Part shown: piece after piece, positions 7,574 to 15,731 of the stretch
How positions within the stretch are numbered: position 1 is the stretch's first letter
Layout: each line of letters starts with the position of its first letter
Origin: CAYRHN01 sp964424115
GTDB taxonomy: Bacteria; Chloroflexota; Anaerolineae; Anaerolineales; Anaerolineaceae
DNA length: 64,000 nucleotides
Direction of reading: 5' to 3'
Assembly: GCA_964424115.1 (NCBI GenBank)
Contig: CAYRHN010000012.1
Coordinates: 1-64,000, forward strand
Translations under genes and position numbers: made by a program
The notes under the pieces: generated by a model
Told to the model about the DNA's origin: nothing
What the model saw: only the letters and a program-made list of their open reading frames with translations
Databases searched by the model: none

Positions 7574-8986
7574 GTGAAAGCGATCCATCGAATATTTGCA
7601 GCGTTGACGCTGCTTTGCCTGGGTGTCATTCCTGCCGCCGCCCAGGCGCACCCCTCGGCCGGCATCCAGTCCGAGCAGGCGGCCTTTGAAGATTGGGACA
7701 GCCAGGTTTTCCGGGCCAATTTCAGCGCCAGCAATATTTCTACCGTCAGCGTATTACCGAACAATATACCGGTGATCGGCTATCTGCTTGGCGGGGACCA
7801 TTTCTTGCATTACACCTTTCCCGCTTATTCGGGAATTGGCGGCTGCGGACCTGGCAACACTTGGGAATGTTCGGCCTTTTCCGTGGAGAGTATTGATACC
7901 AGCCACGCAAGCAAAATGGCGGCGCGCAGCTTTGATGGATATTTCCAAATCGGCTGGGTGTACGAATGGACGGATAACGACCTGTGGGTGCTGACCCAGA
8001 AATATGATGATGAATTTCAAAAGATTGGAAGCGCCGATAGCCATAAACTGGTGGATCTGGACAACGCCGCGGGGTATATCAAAGGCCGCCCTGCGCTGGT
8101 CTATGATGCCGCTGGGATCTCAAGAGCGATCTATATTTACCACATCAACAGCACCAACCGCGACCGCCTGATGTATATCCATTACATTAACAGCAGCAAT
8201 TCCAGCTGCGGATTCACATCGATTATGCAGTGCGACCCAATCCTGACCCTGGACGGGATCGGCGATACTCCCATGTTGGGGCTCAACCAGAGCAACGACC
8301 CGCGCATTGCCTATTACGACGTGCCGCGCGACCGGATGACCTACGCTTATCCGCAATCCAGCCTGCTCATGCATCCCAACTGCGGCCCGGGGGATGATAC
8401 CTGGCGCTGTGTTACCATCGCCGAAGGCACATCGGGCCTGATCGGCGCGCGCTTCGATATGGCGGGCAGTTCGCTATCGGAAGAATTGCATCCATTCCAT
8501 CTTTTGTATAGCTATACCAACGACATGACCAGCCAGCCGCAACTGATCCACGCTCACTATGTCGGTTCAGGCGGGAACTGCGGCGAGGATTACGGCGCCA
8601 GCGGGGCGCTGGCTTACCGCTGGCAGTGCGATGCGATCGTCACCTACAACACAGCCCCGCTCACCTTATGGTTTTCCCTGCAGGTGGACCAAAATGATAA
8701 CCCGGTCTTTGCCTACGCCACCGGCGGAGAGGTCTCACACGTAGCCTGGGCCTTTCCGGTCGAGCGGACCGAGGGGCTGCTGGAAGGCAATTGCGGCCCG
8801 GGTGGAACCAGCTGGTACTGCCAGGTGATCTTCAGCAGTTCCATCGACGCCGGGAACCAGGTCTCCTTGTTGTTAAATCACAGCGGGGTGGGTTTTCTGG
8901 CTTTCGTGGAAGACCGCGAATATGAGCCGTATCTGTGGATCTCGACCCAGACCATCCACACGTATTTCCCCTTTGTGAAGCGGTAA
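7574..8986 (+). CDS. Secreted protein with five Cys-pair repeats, paralog 4
   Basis: I start this gene at the GTG at 7574, not at the upstream ATG at 7499. The GTG follows ACAGGAGGTAAAA, identical to the site of paralog 3, and gives the family N terminus MKAIHR plus signal peptide and a length of 470, equal to paralog 2. The five Cys pairs are present (GCGPGNTWEC, SCGFTSIMQC, NCGPGDDTWRC, NCGEDY...WQC, NCGPGGTSWYC). The last 80 residues differ from paralog 2 at only about three positions, while the first third differs strongly. The C terminus is YFPFVKR. It is the last gene of the array and faces the minus-strand gene at 9111. Function is unknown. Confidence 0.87.
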   Translation: MKAIHRIFAALTLLCLGVIPAAAQAHPSAGIQSEQAAFEDWDSQVFRANFSASNISTVSVLPNNIPVIGYLLGGDHFLHYTFPAYSGIGGCGPGNTWECSAFSVESIDTSHASKMAARSFDGYFQIGWVYEWTDNDLWVLTQKYDDEFQKIGSADSHKLVDLDNAAGYIKGRPALVYDAAGISRAIYIYHINSTNRDRLMYIHYINSSNSSCGFTSIMQCDPILTLDGIGDTPMLGLNQSNDPRIAYYDVPRDRMTYAYPQSSLLMHPNCGPGDDTWRCVTIAEGTSGLIGARFDMAGSSLSEELHPFHLLYSYTNDMTSQPQLIHAHYVGSGGNCGEDYGASGALAYRWQCDAIVTYNTAPLTLWFSLQVDQNDNPVFAYATGGEVSHVAWAFPVERTEGLLEGNCGPGGTSWYCQVIFSSSIDAGNQVSLLLNHSGVGFLAFVEDREYEPYLWISTQTIHTYFPFVKR

Positions 8987-9018
8987 GGGTGAAAGAGGCA
9001 TTGGGCTACAGACTCTGA
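8987..9018 (+). repeat. Duplicated 3' flank, copy B
   Basis: This is the counterpart of 5905-5936 (two differences by eye). It shows that the duplicated unit reached past the stop codon. Confidence 0.85.
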
Positions 9019-9070
9019 TTGAGAAATCTTAAGACGTTGCCCTTTCCATCTCCCGCTGAAGATAGCCTAC

Positions 9071-9100
9071 CGGGGCCTGGAACGATCAGCCCAGGCCCCG
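9071..9100. terminator. Hairpin between convergent genes
   Basis: CGGGGCCTGG (9071-9080) pairs perfectly with CCAGGCCCCG (9091-9100) across a 10-nt loop. It lies between the stops of paralog 4 and the gene at 9111, where a bidirectional terminator is expected. There is no T run on either side, so its efficiency is uncertain. Confidence 0.5.
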
Positions 9101-9110
9101 GCGAGGCAGC

Positions 9111-10844
9111 TCAACGTCCGCGGCGGTAGGAGCCGCACAACGTGTTGGCGCAGTGGATCACTTCCACGTCGCCGTTGTTATCGTTGTAGTAGCTGATGAT
9201 CGGCAGCCCGTCCATGCCGACGGCAATGGAGGTGTACATGCCGGTGTTATTGGTTTCGTTGGCCAGTTCAACCTGCTTCCAGGTATCGCAGGCCACGCTG
9301 GAGCAGTGGACGACAAATAAATAGCCGGTGTCGGTGGTGGATACTGTAGTATTAAAGGCAATGATGGGCAGCCCGTCGCTGCCAATGATGATGCTGTTAT
9401 ACCTGCCGGAATCTTCCCACGTCCACAGAGAATAGGTGGTAGAGGCGGAACAGATGGTGCTGATGCAGTGAGCCACCTTGAGATCCTTGGTGGTGGAGTC
9501 GTAGTAGCTGATGATCGGGAAGGTATCAGACCCGATGGTGATGGAGGAATACATCCCGGCATTGACACTGCTGTCGATCGTGTAGATCAGGCGCGAAGTG
9601 CAATCGTTATTCTGGCAGTAAGCCACCTTCAGCGAGCTGGACTCACGGTAGCTGATGATTGGGTAGCCGGTGATGGCCAGGGTGATGGAACTGGAATTCG
9701 TGACGGTGCCGTTATCCACGGTGGTGGTGCTGAAAGAAGTGCAAAGCGTGTTCGTACATTTGGCCACCTTGAGGTCGTTGTTGGTTCCATCGTGATAACT
9801 GATCACCGGGTAACCATCTCCGCCAATGGTGATGGACGAATATTCGCCGACGCGGTTGGCGCTGTCCAGGGTTCGCTTGTTGGAGGTGGCGCAGTTGTAA
9901 GTGTTGCAGTGCGCGAATTTGAGGTCCTGGTTGATGTAGTCATAGTAGCTGATCACCGGCAGGCCGTCCTTGCCAATGGCGATGGAGGAATCCAGCCCAA
10001 CCGTGGTGGTGTTATCCACCAGGCTGATGGTGGCGCTGTTGCAGGTCAGGTCATCGCAGTGGGCCACGTAGAGGGAATAATCGGCGTAATAGCTGATGAC
10101 CGGCAACCCGTCCGCCCCGATGGCCATAGAGATGTCCTCCCCGCCGTTGTCGGGAGAGGCAATCGAATTGTGTTCCAGGCCTGGCTTGGGGCGCAAAACG
10201 GTGCAGGTGTAGCCGCCGGCGCTGTCAATGGATCGGAAAGCGTAGCCGGCCGGGCAAATGTTGTCCATCGTCGGCTGGTAGCGGCCGTCGTGGTTGTGGC
10301 TGGCGAGGGCAAAGTCGCTGACGGAATAACCATCCAGAGTGCTGCTTTCCACCGCGTATTCAGACACCAGGGCAAAGGGCGCGCTGCTGAAAGGCCGGTC
10401 GGGGGAGAGGAGGGTGTAGGCGCTCACCCCATCCGGGCTGAACCAGACCCGCAAGCGGCAGTCCTTCCCGGCCATCCACATGGTTTGCCCGTCGATCACC
10501 CGGCTCATGCCGGTTTGCGAGAGGTCGCCCAGGCGCACGGAGAACAGTCCCTCGCTGACCGGCAGCGGCACCGGGTTGGTGGGGGGGGTGCCGCCGTTGG
10601 AAGTGCCGTCGTTGGACCAGTGGGTGGTGTTGCCGTCGGAGCTGACAATGGCGAATTTGAAGTAGCCGGTGCCGCTGAAGGGCTGTCCATTCACCCTGAC
10701 CATGCCCTGGTAGCTGATGGCGGTGGGGGTCACGTCGGCCTTGATCTCCTGCAGCATGGCGCTGGCAAAAGCCGGCTGGGGGGCGTTAGCCAGGGAGAAC
10801 AGCAGGGCCAGGATGGATAAGAGGTTGAAAAGGGTTTGTTTCAT
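9111..10844 (-). CDS. Secreted protein with seven Cys-pair propeller-like repeats
   Basis: From the ATG at 10844 (AAAGGA 7 nt upstream) the protein has 577 residues; the open frame reaches 11198 without a ribosome site. Residues 1-29 are a signal peptide. Residues about 40-165 are the same module as in the protein at 2622 (SYQGMVRVNGQPFSGTGYF, YTLLSPDRPFSSAPFALVSE). Residues about 228-577 are seven repeats of roughly 50 residues with the plan SI-IG-DGLPVISYYD, then LKVAHC-x4-C. Each has one C-x4-C pair (AHCDDLTC, AHCNTYNC, AKCTNTLC, AYCQNNDC, AHCISTIC, VHCSSVAC, IHCANTLC). Seven such repeats fit a seven-bladed beta-propeller. A ligand-binding surface protein is likely; the ligand is unknown. 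Confidence 0.82.
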   Translation of the reverse strand: MKQTLFNLLSILALLFSLANAPQPAFASAMLQEIKADVTPTAISYQGMVRVNGQPFSGTGYFKFAIVSSDGNTTHWSNDGTSNGGTPPTNPVPLPVSEGLFSVRLGDLSQTGMSRVIDGQTMWMAGKDCRLRVWFSPDGVSAYTLLSPDRPFSSAPFALVSEYAVESSTLDGYSVSDFALASHNHDGRYQPTMDNICPAGYAFRSIDSAGGYTCTVLRPKPGLEHNSIASPDNGGEDISMAIGADGLPVISYYADYSLYVAHCDDLTCNSATISLVDNTTTVGLDSSIAIGKDGLPVISYYDYINQDLKFAHCNTYNCATSNKRTLDSANRVGEYSSITIGGDGYPVISYHDGTNNDLKVAKCTNTLCTSFSTTTVDNGTVTNSSSITLAITGYPIISYRESSSLKVAYCQNNDCTSRLIYTIDSSVNAGMYSSITIGSDTFPIISYYDSTTKDLKVAHCISTICSASTTYSLWTWEDSGRYNSIIIGSDGLPIIAFNTTVSTTDTGYLFVVHCSSVACDTWKQVELANETNNTGMYTSIAVGMDGLPIISYYNDNNGDVEVIHCANTLCGSYRRGR

Positions 10845-11305
10845 AGGGATCCTTTCGATTGACGATTTGCGCCCCCATCCAGGGGCAGGCGTTGGCGAAT
10901 GTGCCCCGAAGGGGTGTTGGCGATCTCTGATATTCCTATCATATTGGATCAGCGTCCAAAAAGCGTCCAAGGCCATTCTATGATCAAGGTAATTTCCTCT
11001 CAGGTCTTTCGCAGTTGTGTGGTAAAATGTGTGTGTCGGGGGACAATCGCTAATCGCCAGGCGCAAATCGTAGATCATAAATCGCCAATCCGCACTCCCT
11101 ACCAGAATCCAGACTCTTGTGGTAGAATAATCAGGTTTTGCGGATATAACTATCCGTGAGACGAGGCAGAGCAAGAGCTGGTTCGTAGGCGCGCACACAA
11201 TGACGGAGCGACGCAGCAGCCAGCTGACTACCCTGCGCGGGGATGATGCAACCAGGCCCAGGTTGACAGTCCCGTCAATATCTTAGAAAAGGAGAACAAT
11301 CGAGA
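10845..11305. other. Leader region upstream of rplC
   Basis: These 461 bp separate the insert from the resumed ribosomal operon. Two extended -10 elements on the plus strand are TGGTAAAAT (11020-11028) and TGGTAGAAT (11120-11128). Imperfect AATCGCCA-type repeats lie at 11047-11097. The last 170 nt could form an untranslated leader with short stems, for example TTGAC (11263-11267) with GTCAA (11274-11278). No gene or known riboswitch is recognised. Confidence 0.55.
11120..11128 (+). promoter_or_regulatory. Extended -10 promoter candidate for the rplC operon
   Basis: TGGTAGAAT has the TGn-TATAAT extended -10 form with one mismatch. No good -35 is visible 17 bp upstream. A promoter is needed here because the rpsJ terminator cuts the usual read-through. 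A second candidate, TGGTAAAAT, lies at 11020-11028. Confidence 0.45.
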
Positions 11306-11935
11306 ATGTTTAAAGGGCTGATTGGCAAGAAAGTCGGCATGACCCAGATTTTCGATGAGAATGGCGTTGCCATTCCGATTACGCTCATCGAAGCTGGGCC
11401 TTGTTTTGTTACTCAGGTCCGCACGGTTGAAAAAGAACAATATTCAGCTGTGCAGCTCGGCTTTGACGAAGTCAAACCCAAACGTCTGAGTGGCGGCGAG
11501 TTAGGGCACCTGAAGAGAAACGGGCTGCCCCCTCTGCGTTTCTTGCGTGAATTCCGTGCCAAGACCCCCGGCGTCAAAGAAGGTGAACAGGTTACCGTCA
11601 ACCAGTTTGCCATCGGCGAATTCGTGGATGTGGCTGGAATGAGCAAGGGCAAGGGTTTTCAGGGTGGCGTTAAACGCTATCATTTCCGTGGCGGACCGCG
11701 CACGCACGGCGCTTCCGACCGGGAAAGAGCACCGGGTTCGAATGGTTCTACCACTACCCCCGGTCGTGTTTACAAAGGTTCTCGCAGACCCGGACATATG
11801 GGCGATGATCGTGTGACTGCGATGCACCTGAAAGTGGCGCTGGTTGATTCCGAGCGCAATTTACTGGGTGTTCGCGGCGCTGTCCCTGGTGCGCGCGGCG
11901 GCCTCGTCGTCATTTCTGAGGCGCGAAAGCAGTAG
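11306..11935 (+). CDS. rplC: Large ribosomal subunit protein L3
   Basis: The 209-residue product begins MFKGLIGKKVGMTQIF, the standard L3 opening. The central extension toward the peptidyl transferase centre is present around residues 130-165 (APGSNGSTTTPGRVYKG, then GHMGDDRVT). AAAGGAG lies 9 nt before the ATG. L3 is one of the early assembly proteins of the 50S subunit. It is the first gene of the displaced S10-spc-alpha cluster and follows a 461-bp leader. Confidence 0.98.
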   Translation: MFKGLIGKKVGMTQIFDENGVAIPITLIEAGPCFVTQVRTVEKEQYSAVQLGFDEVKPKRLSGGELGHLKRNGLPPLRFLREFRAKTPGVKEGEQVTVNQFAIGEFVDVAGMSKGKGFQGGVKRYHFRGGPRTHGASDRERAPGSNGSTTTPGRVYKGSRRPGHMGDDRVTAMHLKVALVDSERNLLGVRGAVPGARGGLVVISEARKQ

Positions 11936-11952
11936 AAGGGAGCGTAGTCACA

Positions 11953-12582
11953 ATGGAAGTAGCCGTTTATAACATGGAAGGCCAAAAAGTGAGCACGGTG
12001 GAACTCTCCGCCGATATCTTTGAGGCCCCAATCTTTGTGGATGTGATGCACCAGGCTTTCACCCGCCAGATGGCGAATGCCCGCCTGGGAACGCACGAAA
12101 CCAAGACCCGCAGCGAAGTAGCCGGCGGCGGTAAGAAGCCGTGGCGCCAAAAAGGCACCGGCCGCGCTCGCCAGGGTTCCACCCGCGCTCCGCACTGGAA
12201 GGGCGGCGGTAAGATCCACACCCCCCACATGCACGGGTACACACAGTCCATGCCGCGCAAGATGCGCCGCGCGGCGCTGCGTTCGGCCCTCTCGGTCAAG
12301 GCTGCCGAAGCCGATATCGTCATTGTTGACGATCTGAAGTTGGCTGAGCCCAAGACCCGCCTGATGGCCCAGGCCCTCACCGCCCTGTGCGGCGAAGCCT
12401 CCGCCCTGGTGGTCATCCCCGAGAAATCCGAACAGTACGATCTGGTCGCTCGCTCGACCAATAACATTCCGGACGCCAAGATCCTGCTGGCCAATTACCT
12501 GAACATCCGCGACCTGCTGGTGTTCCAGAAACTGGTTCTGCCCCTGGCTGCTCTGGATGTGATCCAGGCCAACCTGGGATAG
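11953..12582 (+). CDS. rplD: Large ribosomal subunit protein L4
   Basis: The 209 residues include the internal loop of L4 (GTGRARQGSTRAPHWKGGG) that lines the exit tunnel, followed by PRKMRRAALRSALS. L4 binds 23S rRNA and in enterobacteria represses its own operon; whether that holds here is not visible. The gene lies 17 bp after rplC and 13 bp before rplW. Confidence 0.97.
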   Translation: MEVAVYNMEGQKVSTVELSADIFEAPIFVDVMHQAFTRQMANARLGTHETKTRSEVAGGGKKPWRQKGTGRARQGSTRAPHWKGGGKIHTPHMHGYTQSMPRKMRRAALRSALSVKAAEADIVIVDDLKLAEPKTRLMAQALTALCGEASALVVIPEKSEQYDLVARSTNNIPDAKILLANYLNIRDLLVFQKLVLPLAALDVIQANLG

Positions 12583-12595
12583 GCAGGAGGAAAAG

Positions 12596-12898
12596 ATGAC
12601 CACGATTTATGAAGTTCTCCGCCGCCCGCTGGTGACCGAAAAGACCAATTACCTCTCCGGCACCCTGCACCAGTACGTGTTCGAAGTTGCCCCCGACGCG
12701 ACCCGCACCCTGGTGAAAGACGCCGTGGAAACGCTGTTCAACGTTACGGTCTTGCGGGTGAACGTGATTAACGCCCCGGCCAAGCAGACGCGCCGCTCAC
12801 GCAGCCGCCGCCTGGTCATTCGCAACAGCGGTTACAAGAAGGCCATCGTTACCCTGGCCGCCGACGACCGCATTCCGTTCTTTGAAGGGGTTGAATAA
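12596..12898 (+). CDS. rplW: Large ribosomal subunit protein L23
   Basis: The 100-residue protein starts MTTIYEVLRRPLVTEKTN, the L23 signature, and contains YVFEVAPDATRTLVKDAVE. L23 sits at the tunnel exit and is the docking site for trigger factor and SRP. AGGAGG lies directly upstream. Its TAA shares one base with the rplB ATG (TAATG), so the two are translationally coupled. Confidence 0.97.
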   Translation: MTTIYEVLRRPLVTEKTNYLSGTLHQYVFEVAPDATRTLVKDAVETLFNVTVLRVNVINAPAKQTRRSRSRRLVIRNSGYKKAIVTLAADDRIPFFEGVE

Positions 12899-13737
12899 TG
12901 GCCGTTAAAGTCTACAAACCCATTACTCCCGGCCAGCGCAACAAGACCGGGTATACCTTTGATGAGATCACCAAGGACACGCCGGAACGCTCTTTGATCG
13001 TTCTGCGCAAGAAGCACGCCGGCCGCGATAATACCGGCACCGTTTCCGTTCGCCATCAGGGCGGCGGCAACCGCCAGTACATCCGCATCGTGGATTTCAA
13101 ACGCGAAAAGCGTGACATCCCCGCCAAAGTTGCGGCGATCGAATACGATCCCAACCGCACTGCGCGCCTGGCCTTGTTGGTCTATGCCGATGGTGAAAAG
13201 CGCTACATGATCGCCCCGCTTGGCCTGAAGGTCGGCGACACGGTCGTCACCAGCGCCACCGCCGATATCCGCCCCGGCAATGCCTTGCCGATCAGCGCGA
13301 TCCCGGTCGGCACCATGATCCACAATATCGAGCTGAAGGAAGGCCGCGGCGGTCAGTTGGTCCGCACGGCCGGCGGCGCCGCCCAATTGTTAGCCAAGGA
13401 AGGCGACTACGCTCAGATCCGCATGCCCTCCGGTGAAGTTCGCCTGGTGCGCCAGGTGTGCTATGCCACCATCGGGCAGATCGGTAACGTGGACCACAGC
13501 AATATTAAACTGGGCAAGGCTGGCCGCAAGCGCCACATGGGCGTCCGCCCGACGGTGCGCGGTACCGCCATGTCCCCCCGCGACCACCCGCATGGTGGTG
13601 GTGAAGGTCGCCAGCCCACGGGCATGCCCGGGCCGAAGAGCCCCTGGGGTAAACCTACCCGCGGTTACAAGACCCGCCGCAACAAGACAACCGACCAATA
13701 TATCGTCCGCCGGCGCAACGCTGGTGGTGGTCGCTAG
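12898..13737 (+). CDS. rplB: Large ribosomal subunit protein L2
   Basis: The 279 residues match the family length. The C-terminal signature DHPHGGGEGRQPTGMPGP is present, including the histidine implicated in peptidyl transfer, and the tail ends GYKTRRNKTTDQYIVRRR. L2 is needed for subunit association. It overlaps rplW by one base. Confidence 0.98.
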   Translation: MAVKVYKPITPGQRNKTGYTFDEITKDTPERSLIVLRKKHAGRDNTGTVSVRHQGGGNRQYIRIVDFKREKRDIPAKVAAIEYDPNRTARLALLVYADGEKRYMIAPLGLKVGDTVVTSATADIRPGNALPISAIPVGTMIHNIELKEGRGGQLVRTAGGAAQLLAKEGDYAQIRMPSGEVRLVRQVCYATIGQIGNVDHSNIKLGKAGRKRHMGVRPTVRGTAMSPRDHPHGGGEGRQPTGMPGPKSPWGKPTRGYKTRRNKTTDQYIVRRRNAGGGR

Positions 13738-13762
13738 TGGATAGACAGAGAGGTACGAACTT

Positions 13763-14044
13763 ATGTCTCGATCACTGAAAAAAGGGCCCTTCATTGCCCC
13801 CAAGCTGCTGCAGAAAATTGAAGAAATGAATACCCGCGGCGAGAAAAAAGTCCTCCGCACCTGGAGCCGGGCGAGCACGATCTTCCCGCAAATGGTCGGA
13901 CACACCATCGCCGTTCACGACGGCCGCCGGCATGTGCCGATTTACGTCACTGAGAATATGGTGGGCCACCGCCTGGGCGAATTCGCCCCCACCCGCCATT
14001 TCCGCGGCCATGTCGCCGAAAAGTCGACGAAAGGAAAGAAATAA
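13763..14044 (+). CDS. rpsS: Small ribosomal subunit protein S19
   Basis: The 93-residue protein has MSRSLKKGPFIAPKL at its start and the C-terminal block MVGHRLGEFAPTRHFRGH, both diagnostic for S19. It binds 16S rRNA in the head with S13, whose gene lies at 23168. It lies between rplB and rplV in the standard order. Confidence 0.98.
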   Translation: MSRSLKKGPFIAPKLLQKIEEMNTRGEKKVLRTWSRASTIFPQMVGHTIAVHDGRRHVPIYVTENMVGHRLGEFAPTRHFRGHVAEKSTKGKK

Positions 14045-14047
14045 GCC

Positions 14048-14389
14048 ATGGCTACTGATATCCGCGCCAAACTTACCAATTGTGGGGTTTCGGCCCAAAA
14101 GGTGCGCCTGGTCATCGATCTCGTGCGCGGCAGGCAGGCAGTCGAAGCTTTGGACACGCTCAAGTTCATGCCCAAAGTAGCTGCCCGGCACGTGCACAAG
14201 CTGCTAACCTCGGCTGTGGCCAATGCGGAAGAGAATTTCGGCCTGAATCGCGATAACCTGTACATCTACCAGATTACCGCCGACGAGGCCCCCACCCGCA
14301 AATGGCGCCGTTTTGGAGCGCGCGGGCGCTTTAAGCCATTGCTGCGCCGCGCTTCCCATATCAACATCGTTCTGCGAGAACGTGAGTAG
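14048..14389 (+). CDS. rplV: Large ribosomal subunit protein L22
   Basis: The 113 residues contain KVRLVIDLVRGRQAVEAL and the C-terminal hairpin region RFGARGRFKPLLRRASHI that reaches the exit tunnel and is a target of macrolide resistance. The gene starts 3 bp after the rpsS stop. Confidence 0.97.
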   Translation: MATDIRAKLTNCGVSAQKVRLVIDLVRGRQAVEALDTLKFMPKVAARHVHKLLTSAVANAEENFGLNRDNLYIYQITADEAPTRKWRRFGARGRFKPLLRRASHINIVLRERE

Positions 14390-14406
14390 AAAGGCCAGGA
14401 GAACAT

Positions 14407-15084
14407 ATGGGTCGAAAAGTTCATCCGATTGGTTTCCGCCTGAATATCAACCAGCCCTGGATGGGGCGCTGGTACGCTGAGGGCAGCGATTACACCAATC
14501 AGCTGCACCAGGACCTGGAGATTCGCAAGATGATCCACGGCGAAGCCGGCAAGGCTGGTGTTTCCAAGGTTGAAGTCGAACGCTTCCCCGGTAAGGTGAA
14601 GGTGGTGGTTCACACTGCCAAGCCCGGTATCCTCATCGGCCGCAAAGGCGACACGGTGAAGAAAATCCGCCAGAACCTGGAAGCTCTGACCGCGAAGAAG
14701 ATCGATCTCGAGATCAAAGAGATCAAGTCCCCCGATTGCGACGCCTACCTGGTAGGCCTGAACATCGCCGGGCAGATCGAACGCCGCGTCAGCTACCGCC
14801 GCGCCATGAAGCGCGCCATTCAGCAAGCGCTCCGCCAGGGCGCCCAGGGCATCAAGATCGAAGTTGCTGGACGTCTGAGCGGCGCCGAAATGGCCCGCAC
14901 CGTCATCCTGCGCGAAGGCCGTGTGCCTCTGCAGACCCTGCGCGCAGATATGGATTTCGCCCGCACCCAGGCCCTGACCACCTACGGTCAGATTGGCATC
15001 AAAGTTTGGGTCTACAAAGGCGTTGTCCTGTCGCAAACCGAAGAGAAAGTGGAGCCCACCGAGGGCGTCTACGTCAGCGAATAA
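14407..15084 (+). CDS. rpsC: Small ribosomal subunit protein S3
   Basis: The 225-residue protein opens GRKVHPIGFRLNI and carries a KH domain near residues 60-110 (GILIGRKGDTVKKIRQNLE). The C-terminal half has GRLSGAEMART and GQIGIKVWVYKG, as expected. S3 lines the mRNA entry channel. AGGAG lies before the ATG. Confidence 0.98.
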   Translation: MGRKVHPIGFRLNINQPWMGRWYAEGSDYTNQLHQDLEIRKMIHGEAGKAGVSKVEVERFPGKVKVVVHTAKPGILIGRKGDTVKKIRQNLEALTAKKIDLEIKEIKSPDCDAYLVGLNIAGQIERRVSYRRAMKRAIQQALRQGAQGIKIEVAGRLSGAEMARTVILREGRVPLQTLRADMDFARTQALTTYGQIGIKVWVYKGVVLSQTEEKVEPTEGVYVSE

Positions 15085-15096
15085 GAGGTAGTCATC

Positions 15097-15534
15097 ATGT
15101 TAATGCCAAAGCGTGTTAAATACCGCAAGCAGATGCGCGGCCGGATGACCGGCAAGGCTCTGCGTGGCGCAGAAATGATCTACGGCGATTTTGGTCTGCA
15201 GGCGCTCGAACCCGGTTGGGTCACTGCCCGCCAGATCGAAGCTGCCCGCCGCACCATCGTCCACATCATGAAACGCCGCGGTAAGGTTTGGATCCGGATC
15301 TTCCCGGATAAACCCTACACCCACCGCCCGCCGGAAACCCGTATGGGTAAGGGTAAAGGGAATGTTGAATACTGGGTGTCCGTGGTTCGCCCCGGGCGTA
15401 TCATGTTCGAAATCGGCGGTCTGCCGGCTGATATTGCGTTGGAAGCCCTGCGCCAGGCGCAGTACAAGTTCTCCATTCGCACCAAGGTCATGGCTCGCCA
15501 CGAAGCCCAAGTTAGCGGAGTTGAGCAAGAATGA
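15097..15534 (+). CDS. rplP: Large ribosomal subunit protein L16
   Basis: The 145 residues start MLMPKRVKYRKQMRGRM and contain the motif RMGKGKGNVEYWV near residue 80, typical of L16, which helps to shape the A-site region. Its stop overlaps the rpmC ATG by four bases. Confidence 0.98.
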   Translation: MLMPKRVKYRKQMRGRMTGKALRGAEMIYGDFGLQALEPGWVTARQIEAARRTIVHIMKRRGKVWIRIFPDKPYTHRPPETRMGKGKGNVEYWVSVVRPGRIMFEIGGLPADIALEALRQAQYKFSIRTKVMARHEAQVSGVEQE

Positions 15535-15731
15535 AGACGTCAGAAATTCGATTATTATCTGCTGAAGAGATCAGGAATAAGCTCGGCGATGCCCGCCAGG
15601 AATTGATGAACCTGCGTTTCCAGGTTGTCAACGGCCAGCTGACAGACACCAGCCGCCTGATGCACACGCGCCGCCTGGTCGCTCGCTTTGAGACCATCCT
15701 GCGCGAAAAGGAACTCGAGGAGGTGCACTAA
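15531..15731 (+). CDS. rpmC: Large ribosomal subunit protein L29
   Basis: The 66-residue protein is a two-helix L29 (ELMNLRFQVVNGQLTDTSRL, RRLVARFETILREKE). It overlaps rplP by 4 bp and rpsQ by 1 bp, so it is translated by coupling. L29 sits near L23 at the tunnel exit. Confidence 0.96.
   Translation: MKTSEIRLLSAEEIRNKLGDARQELMNLRFQVVNGQLTDTSRLMHTRRLVARFETILREKELEEVH

Noticed and set aside
9468..10820. A 450-codon plus-strand frame opposite the seven-repeat protein
   Set aside because: The minus-strand product has a signal peptide and clear repeats; the plus frame only reflects them.
11140..11300. A tRNA or known riboswitch in the rplC leader
   Set aside because: No acceptor stem, TPsiC-like loop or known riboswitch core was found.
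383..11305. The island as a prophage or transposon
   Set aside because: No integrase, transposase, terminal inverted repeats or attachment sites were seen. The fibre-like protein has a signal peptide, unlike phage tail fibres.
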